Origin: Gordonibacter sp. An230
Lineage (GTDB): Bacteria; Actinomycetota; Coriobacteriia; Coriobacteriales; Eggerthellaceae
Direction: 5' to 3'
Length of the DNA stretch: 64,000 nt
Assembly: GCF_002159915.1 (NCBI RefSeq)
Contig: NZ_NFJP01000005.1
Coordinates: 62,001 to 126,000, forward strand
Part shown: positions 59,609-64,000 of the stretch, in pieces
How the letters are laid out: each line of letters opens with the position of its first letter
Numbering within the stretch: position 1 is the first letter of the stretch
Notes under the pieces: generated by a model
What the model was told of the DNA's origin: nothing
What the model saw: the letters and a program-made list of their open reading frames with translations, nothing else
Databases searched by the model: none
Made by a program: the position numbers and the translations under genes

Positions 59609-62305
59609 ATGACACAGCCTACCATCAGCAGGCGCAGTTTCGTGAAGTCGGCGGCGGCGCTCGGCGCCGCGTGCGGCCTGGGCGTCGCCGTGAGCGACGA
59701 CCTCGTGCACGTCGATGCGGCGCACGCCGATACGGGCGGCGACGTGAAGATCGTGAAGACGGCCTGCCGCGCCTGCATCGCAAGCTGCGCCGTGCTGGCC
59801 CATGTGAAGAACGGGCGCGTCATCAAGATCGAGGGCAATCCCGAAAGCCCCATGAGCCGAGGAGGCCTGTGCGCGAAGGGCATGGCCGGCATCCAGGCGC
59901 TCTACCATCCCAACCGCAACAAGTACCCTATGCGGCGCGTGGGCGAGCGCGGCCAGAACCAGTGGGAGCGCATCACCTGGGACGAGGCCATCACCGAGAT
60001 CGCGACGAAGCTCATCGAGATCGACGAGAAGTACGGCTCCGAATGCGTGGCCGTGTCCACCGGCGGTGGCGGCAACCCGCACTTCAGCAACGTGAAGCGC
60101 TTCGGCGAGGCCATCAACACGCCCAACGTGTGGGAGCCCGGCTGCGCGCAGTGCTACCTGCCGCGCATGGGCGCCTCGCAGCTGTCGAACGGCATGGGCA
60201 AGCCCAACAACCTGTCCTTTGCCGACTCGAACGGCTGGGACTACTACTTCACCGATTCGCCGGTCGACTCCATCGTGCTGTGGGGCACCGACCCGTCGAA
60301 CAGCTCGGTGGCCACGGGCGGTCGCGCGCTGGCCGAGCTGCGTGCCCGCGAGAAGGGCCTCAAGACGGTGGTCATCGACCCGCGCATGACGATGGACGCC
60401 GCCAAGGCCGACGTGTGGCTGCCCATCCGCCCCGGCACCGACGCGGCGCTGCTCATGGCGTGGACGAAGTGGATCATCGACAACGAGAAGTACGACAAGG
60501 ACTTCTGCACCACCTGGACGAACATGCCCTACCTCGTGAACCCCGAGACGCGCCTCACGCTCAAGCCCACCGAGTGCGGCCTCGAGGGCACCGAGAAAGA
60601 CTACGTCGTCTGGGATCCCGTCGAGAACAAGCCCGTTGTGCTCGAGTACCCCATGAACGAGGGCATCGAGCCGCCTCTGTTCGGCAGCTACGAGATCGAC
60701 GGCAAACAGTATCCCACGGGCGGCCAGCTGCTCAAGGAGAGCGTCGAGGAGTTCACGCTGGCGAAGGCGGCCGAGATCTGCTGGCTCGACGAGGGCCAGA
60801 TCGAGAAGGCGCTGGAAATCTACACGACGGGCCAGTCCGGCATCATGCAAGGTGTTGCCATCGACCAGTACGAGCAGTCGCAGCAGTGCGCCCTCGGCGC
60901 CCTCAACCTCGAGTACCTCATGGGAAACGTGCAGAGGCCCGGCTCCATGCTGCAAAGTTTCAAGCTTTGCCCGGCGCGCGATCAGATCCCCAACACCCCT
61001 CGCTTCATGAAGAAGGAGAAGATCCTCAAGCGTTTGGGCGTGCAGGAGCACAAAGGCCTGCTCAGTTGGGATATGGCGTTCATCCCCGCGGTGTTCAAAG
61101 CCATGAAGGACGGTGATCCCTACCAGATCCACGCATGGATCGAGCGCTCGGGCAACAAGCATGTAATGCTGGGCAACGCCACCTGCCTCGACGAGATCGT
61201 TCCCAACCTCGATTTCATCTGCCATGTGTTCATGTACCCAACAGCATTCAGCGTGCTGTGCGCCGACATGCTGCTGCCCTCCGCGGAGTGGCTTGAGACC
61301 AACCTGGTCATCCCGCAGCTCAACGCCGTCGTCATCCGCCAGGCGGTCACCCACCTGTTCGAGACGGTGGAGGAGGGCCTCATCTGGACGCAGATCGTGC
61401 AGAAGATGGCCGAGATGGGCAACGTGCACGCGCAGGAGGCCTTCACAGCCGAGGGCACGAACGGCATCCCCATGTACAAAAACGAGTACGAGAAGCAGAA
61501 GCTTCATCTGGACAAGTTGGATATGACATGGGAGGAAGCGGCCGAGAAGGGCGTGTTCGAGTGGTGCACCGAAGAGGAGTACCGCACGTACTACGTGTAC
61601 GAGAGCATCGACGAGGCCACCGGCAAGCCCAAGGGCTTCGGCACCCCGTCCAAGAAGTGCGAGGTGTACTGCGAGTCGAACACCATCCTGGGCCGCACGG
61701 GCTTCCCCTGGTCGCAGTGCTTCGAGGAGAAGGCCCTGGTCCTGGAGCCGGCGTCGAAGGACTACGAGCCCTTGTGCTACTACAAGGAGCCGGCGGAAAG
61801 CCCGCTCACGGATGACGAGTACCCCCTCGTGCTGACCGAAGGCCGCCTGCCGATGTACCACCACGGGACGCTGCGCAACATCCCGTACCTGCGCGAGATC
61901 TACCCCGTGCCCGAGATGTGGATCCATCCGGACGACGCGGAGAAATACGGCGTGGAAGACGGCCAGTGGTGCACCATCGCCAGCCGTCGCGGCGAGACGC
62001 ACGGGAAGGCGCGCGTGACCACGGCCATCGCCAAGGGCGTCATCTACCAGGAGCGTTTCTGGGCGCCCGAGCTCTTGGACAGCGATCCCGAGCGCGCGTA
62101 CAAGGTGATGAACATCAACGTGCTGACCAAGAACGACGAGCCGTACAACCCCGAGTACGGCACCTATACCCTGCGCGGCTTCCAGGTGAAGGTCACGCCT
62201 GACGCGGCCGCTCCGGAAGGCGTGTGGACCGAGCCCGAGCAGTTCGAGCCCTGGATGCCGCAGCCGAGCGATCCCACCGAGGAGGTGTTCGAATATGGCG
62301 CATAA
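59609..62305 (+). CDS. DMSO-reductase-family molybdopterin oxidoreductase, Tat-exported
   Basis: 898 residues. Tat signal S-R-R-S-F-V-K-S (8-15) ends near A-H-A-D (about 40). [4Fe-4S] site: C53-x2-C56-x3-C60...C88, followed by the K-G molybdopterin motif. The G-C-A-Q-C-Y segment near 175-180 sits where the Mo ligand is expected, so a Cys ligand is possible. The C-terminal dinucleotide-binding domain carries E-G-R-L-P-M-Y-H-H-G-T-L-R (near 750). Closest family types are thiosulfate/polysulfide reductase, acetylene-hydratase-like and catechol-dehydroxylase-like enzymes; the substrate cannot be assigned. ATG 59609 follows AAGGAGGAGGG. The ferredoxin gene overlaps its end by 11 nt. Confidence 0.88.
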   Translation: MTQPTISRRSFVKSAAALGAACGLGVAVSDDLVHVDAAHADTGGDVKIVKTACRACIASCAVLAHVKNGRVIKIEGNPESPMSRGGLCAKGMAGIQALYHPNRNKYPMRRVGERGQNQWERITWDEAITEIATKLIEIDEKYGSECVAVSTGGGGNPHFSNVKRFGEAINTPNVWEPGCAQCYLPRMGASQLSNGMGKPNNLSFADSNGWDYYFTDSPVDSIVLWGTDPSNSSVATGGRALAELRAREKGLKTVVIDPRMTMDAAKADVWLPIRPGTDAALLMAWTKWIIDNEKYDKDFCTTWTNMPYLVNPETRLTLKPTECGLEGTEKDYVVWDPVENKPVVLEYPMNEGIEPPLFGSYEIDGKQYPTGGQLLKESVEEFTLAKAAEICWLDEGQIEKALEIYTTGQSGIMQGVAIDQYEQSQQCALGALNLEYLMGNVQRPGSMLQSFKLCPARDQIPNTPRFMKKEKILKRLGVQEHKGLLSWDMAFIPAVFKAMKDGDPYQIHAWIERSGNKHVMLGNATCLDEIVPNLDFICHVFMYPTAFSVLCADMLLPSAEWLETNLVIPQLNAVVIRQAVTHLFETVEEGLIWTQIVQKMAEMGNVHAQEAFTAEGTNGIPMYKNEYEKQKLHLDKLDMTWEEAAEKGVFEWCTEEEYRTYYVYESIDEATGKPKGFGTPSKKCEVYCESNTILGRTGFPWSQCFEEKALVLEPASKDYEPLCYYKEPAESPLTDDEYPLVLTEGRLPMYHHGTLRNIPYLREIYPVPEMWIHPDDAEKYGVEDGQWCTIASRRGETHGKARVTTAIAKGVIYQERFWAPELLDSDPERAYKVMNINVLTKNDEPYNPEYGTYTLRGFQVKVTPDAAAPEGVWTEPEQFEPWMPQPSDPTEEVFEYGA

Positions 62306-62879
62306 CTGCATCGTCGTGAACCTCGACCGTTGCACGGGCTGCTATTCCTGCGAGATCACGTGCAAGATGGAAAACGACGTCGCCTTGGGCGAGTATTGGA
62401 ACAAGATGCTGCAGCGAGGGCCCTTCGGCGAGTACCCGAACATGGTTCGCTATCCGCTGCCCACCATGTGCCAGCAGTGCGCCGATGCGCCGTGCGTGCA
62501 CGTGTGCCCGACGGGCGCGAGCTACCGCGACGGCAACAACGTGGTGCTTATCGACCGCGAGAAGTGCATCGGCTGCAAGTACTGCATGATGGCCTGCCCC
62601 TACGGCGTGCGCGACTGGAACAAGGCGTCTCAGACGGTGGAGAAGTGCACGTTGTGCGGCCATCTGACCGCGAACGGCGAGCTTCCCGCCTGCGTGAAAA
62701 GCTGCAGCGCCGGCGCCCGCTTCTACGGCGACCTCGACGATCCGAACTCGGATGTGTCCCAGGAGCTTGCGAAGTACGACGAGGCGGACATCCACGAGCT
62801 TCCGAACGTGGGCAACAACCCCTGCACGAAGTACATCATGACCAGCATGCACGGCGAGTGGATGGAAGGGGTTGAGTAG
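62295..62879 (+). CDS. Four-cluster ferredoxin subunit of the molybdoenzyme
   Basis: 194 residues. The Cys groups C-T-G-C-Y-S-C-x3-C, C-Q-Q-C-x4-C-x3-C-P, C-I-G-C-K-Y-C-x3-C-P and C-T-L-C...C-x3-C are all complete, giving four [4Fe-4S] clusters. It carries electrons between the membrane subunit and the catalytic subunit. It overlaps the catalytic gene by 11 nt and is followed after one base by the membrane subunit gene, so the ABC unit is tightly coupled. Confidence 0.93.
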   Translation: MAHNCIVVNLDRCTGCYSCEITCKMENDVALGEYWNKMLQRGPFGEYPNMVRYPLPTMCQQCADAPCVHVCPTGASYRDGNNVVLIDREKCIGCKYCMMACPYGVRDWNKASQTVEKCTLCGHLTANGELPACVKSCSAGARFYGDLDDPNSDVSQELAKYDEADIHELPNVGNNPCTKYIMTSMHGEWMEGVE

Positions 62880-62880
62880 C

Positions 62881-63690
62881 ATGGAGATCCAATGGTCCCT
62901 CGTTCTGTTCACGGCTGTCGCCGGCTGCGGAACCTGGGCGTCGGTGGGTGTTGCGGTGGACGAGCTGCGTGGCCTGACCGAGCGCACGAATCGTTTGGCA
63001 TCGGCGGTGGCTTTGGTGCTGGCCGTGGTTGGCGGCATCGCGTCGGTGACGCACTTGTCGCATCCCGACCGCATCATGGCGGTGCTCGGACATCCCACTC
63101 CGGGTATCTTCCTTGAAGCACTCCTCATCGGCTTGTTCATTTTGGCAGAGGTCGTGTATCTGATCCTGCTCGCCCGCGGCGTTTCGGCGGGCGTGCGCAA
63201 GGCCGTGGCGGTGGCGGCCGCCGTCATCGGCGTCGTGTTCAGCTTCGCGAGCGGTTACTCCTACATGATGGAGGCTCGTCCCACGTGGAACACCATCGCG
63301 TTGCCGTTTGGCTACCTGGGATTCGCTGCGGCGAGCGGTTTGGCGCTGTACCTGCTGCTGGCCGCTCTGAAGAAAGAGCGCGACGAGGCCCTTAAGCTGG
63401 CCGGCATCGAAACGGTTGTCGGCGGCGTGCTTGCAATCGCATCGGGTTTGGCCTTCGGGTTCGCGTCTGGCGCGGCTATGGGCGATTCCGCAGCCGTGTT
63501 CTGGGTTTCGCTTGCATGCGGCGGTGTGGTGCCTGCGGTGTGCGGGTGGCTTGCTTGCAGCAAGCCGGCATCGACGCTCGCGCTTGGGGTTGTTGCGTTT
63601 GCGGGCGGCATCGCCGGCTCGGTCGCTTTCCGCGCCGTCATGTGGATGGTGGGCACGGCGGTGGCCAACTATTTCGGAATCGCGCTGTAG
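62881..63690 (+). CDS. DmsC-like membrane anchor subunit
   Basis: 269 residues with about eight hydrophobic helices, of the DmsC type. Landmarks include I-A-S-V-T-H-L-S-H-P-D-R near 58-69 and the second-half helices ending at V-A-N-Y-F-G-I-A-L. It should oxidise menaquinol and pass electrons to the ferredoxin subunit. ATG 62881 has GGAAGGGG upstream and lies 1 nt after the ferredoxin stop. Confidence 0.9.
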   Translation: MEIQWSLVLFTAVAGCGTWASVGVAVDELRGLTERTNRLASAVALVLAVVGGIASVTHLSHPDRIMAVLGHPTPGIFLEALLIGLFILAEVVYLILLARGVSAGVRKAVAVAAAVIGVVFSFASGYSYMMEARPTWNTIALPFGYLGFAAASGLALYLLLAALKKERDEALKLAGIETVVGGVLAIASGLAFGFASGAAMGDSAAVFWVSLACGGVVPAVCGWLACSKPASTLALGVVAFAGGIAGSVAFRAVMWMVGTAVANYFGIAL

Positions 63691-63844
63691 CGACGCTTGC
63701 AAGGTGGGGGCTGTGCGCTACGTGGGCGGCAGCCTCCACCTGCCGTGGTTGGTCGCGCGGCCAGGCCGCAAGCGCCTTTCTCTCCAGGCGCAGGGCTTAG
63801 CCGAACGATCGAGGCAAGGGCAAGCAGGATCACGACGAATCTAA

Positions 63845-63880
63845 GAGGTTGAGAGGCTGAGAGGACGAGAGGCGAGGAGG
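63845..63880 (+). repeat. 8-bp tandem repeat rich in Shine-Dalgarno-like GAGG
   Basis: GAGGNNGA is repeated three times (63845-63868), then GAGGCGA and GGAGG, ending 5 bp before the torD-like start. Each unit contains a GAGG, so unit number could change ribosome binding. Confidence 0.6.
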
Positions 63881-63885
63881 ACGGC

Positions 63886-64000
63886 ATGGGGCTGCACGAG
63901 CGCGAAGAGCTGGTCGCGATGAACACCGCTCGCAAGGGCTTTTACGAGTTTTTGGCAAGCGTGTACAAAGTGGAGTTGACCGAAGAGCAGATCGAGTCGT
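63886..64000 (+). CDS. TorD/DmsD-family molybdoenzyme chaperone (3' partial)
   Basis: The first 38 residues are visible (MGLHEREELVAMNTARKGFY, then EFLASVYKVELTEEQIES). The R-x-x-x-Y-x-F-L-A-x-x-Y start is typical of TorD-family chaperones, which bind the Tat signal of the catalytic subunit and help load the cofactor. Position after the ABC genes supports this. ATG 63886 follows AGGAGGACGGC. The gene runs off the window. Confidence 0.78.
   Translation, partial: MGLHEREELVAMNTARKGFYEFLASVYKVELTEEQIES

Noticed and set aside
59609-62305. Assignment as a catechol (dopamine-type) dehydroxylase
   Set aside because: The family is compatible, but diagnostic residues cannot be judged by eye and the LuxR neighbour typical of such loci is missing.
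58724-62335. 1203-codon minus-strand frame opposite the molybdoenzyme operon
   Set aside because: It runs antisense across three well-supported genes and has shadow composition (His/Val/Leu/Arg). No domain is recognisable.

Overview
The window is high-GC DNA from an anaerobic Actinobacterium. It most resembles the Coriobacteriia, family Eggerthellaceae (Eggerthella/Gordonibacter-like); no 16S gene is present, so this is inferred from gene content. The clues are three respiratory reductase loci whose catalytic subunits carry Tat signals (two Tat lipoprotein flavoproteins and two DMSO-reductase-family molybdoenzymes counted across four sites), membrane-embedded LuxR regulators divergent from the reductases, NfnAB, moeA/mogA, and an infA-rpmJ-rpsM-rpsK-rpsD-rpoA-rplQ operon with GTG/TTG starts.

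Layout. 1-2.4 kb: end of an LPXTG-anchored surface protein with SdrD-B-like repeats. 2.8-6.6 kb: translation/transcription operon with a good promoter, a leader hairpin and a strong terminator. 7.1-7.9 kb: two small stress-type proteins that share a promoter-like 12-mer. 8.1-9.4 kb: an EcfT transporter subunit followed by a broken copy of its own C-terminus. 9.4-13.1 kb: Tat lipoprotein flavoprotein reductase divergent from a membrane LuxR regulator. 13.6-14.9 kb: enolase. 15.8-26.9 kb: gamma-carbonic-anhydrase-like protein, PucR regulator, ring-opening amidohydrolase (barbiturase/cyanuric acid hydrolase family), permease, the three-protein FdrA/DUF1116/DUF2877 set (oxamate carbamoyltransferase type), a YczE-like membrane protein and an NCS2 permease. 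27.2-29.0 kb: moeA-mogA. 30.0-36.7 kb: dmsA-B-B'-C-like molybdoenzyme locus divergent from a second membrane LuxR regulator. 37.7-45.4 kb: alr, family-4 uracil-DNA glycosylase, corA, nfnAB, folC. 45.6-47.2 kb: polytopic membrane protein. 47.2-51.2 kb: third LuxR regulator divergent from a second Tat flavoprotein. 51.3-56.1 kb: acpP, hpf, nhaA, glmU. 56.2-57.5 kb: a gene graveyard (LuxR stump, degenerate antitoxin/PIN-toxin pair). 57.6-64.0 kb: alpha/beta hydrolase, unknown small protein, and a second complete molybdoenzyme ABC operon whose TorD-like chaperone runs off the window.

How the parts work together. MoeA/MogA make molybdenum cofactor for the two molybdoenzymes; the TorD-like protein should chaperone one of them; the membrane LuxR proteins probably sense substrates and switch on the divergent reductase. 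The 16.7-26.9 kb cluster reads as uptake and ring opening of a pyrimidine/triazine-type imide followed by phosphorolytic carbamoyl transfer, which could conserve energy through carbamoyl phosphate.

The least explained DNA is intergenic: a family of dispersed, structured repeats at 15.06-15.53, 29.39-29.75 and 36.77-37.27 kb. Two copies are about 330 bp long in opposite orientation, each carrying a 116-bp element with terminal inverted repeats. They encode no convincing protein and are the best candidates here for an undescribed element family.
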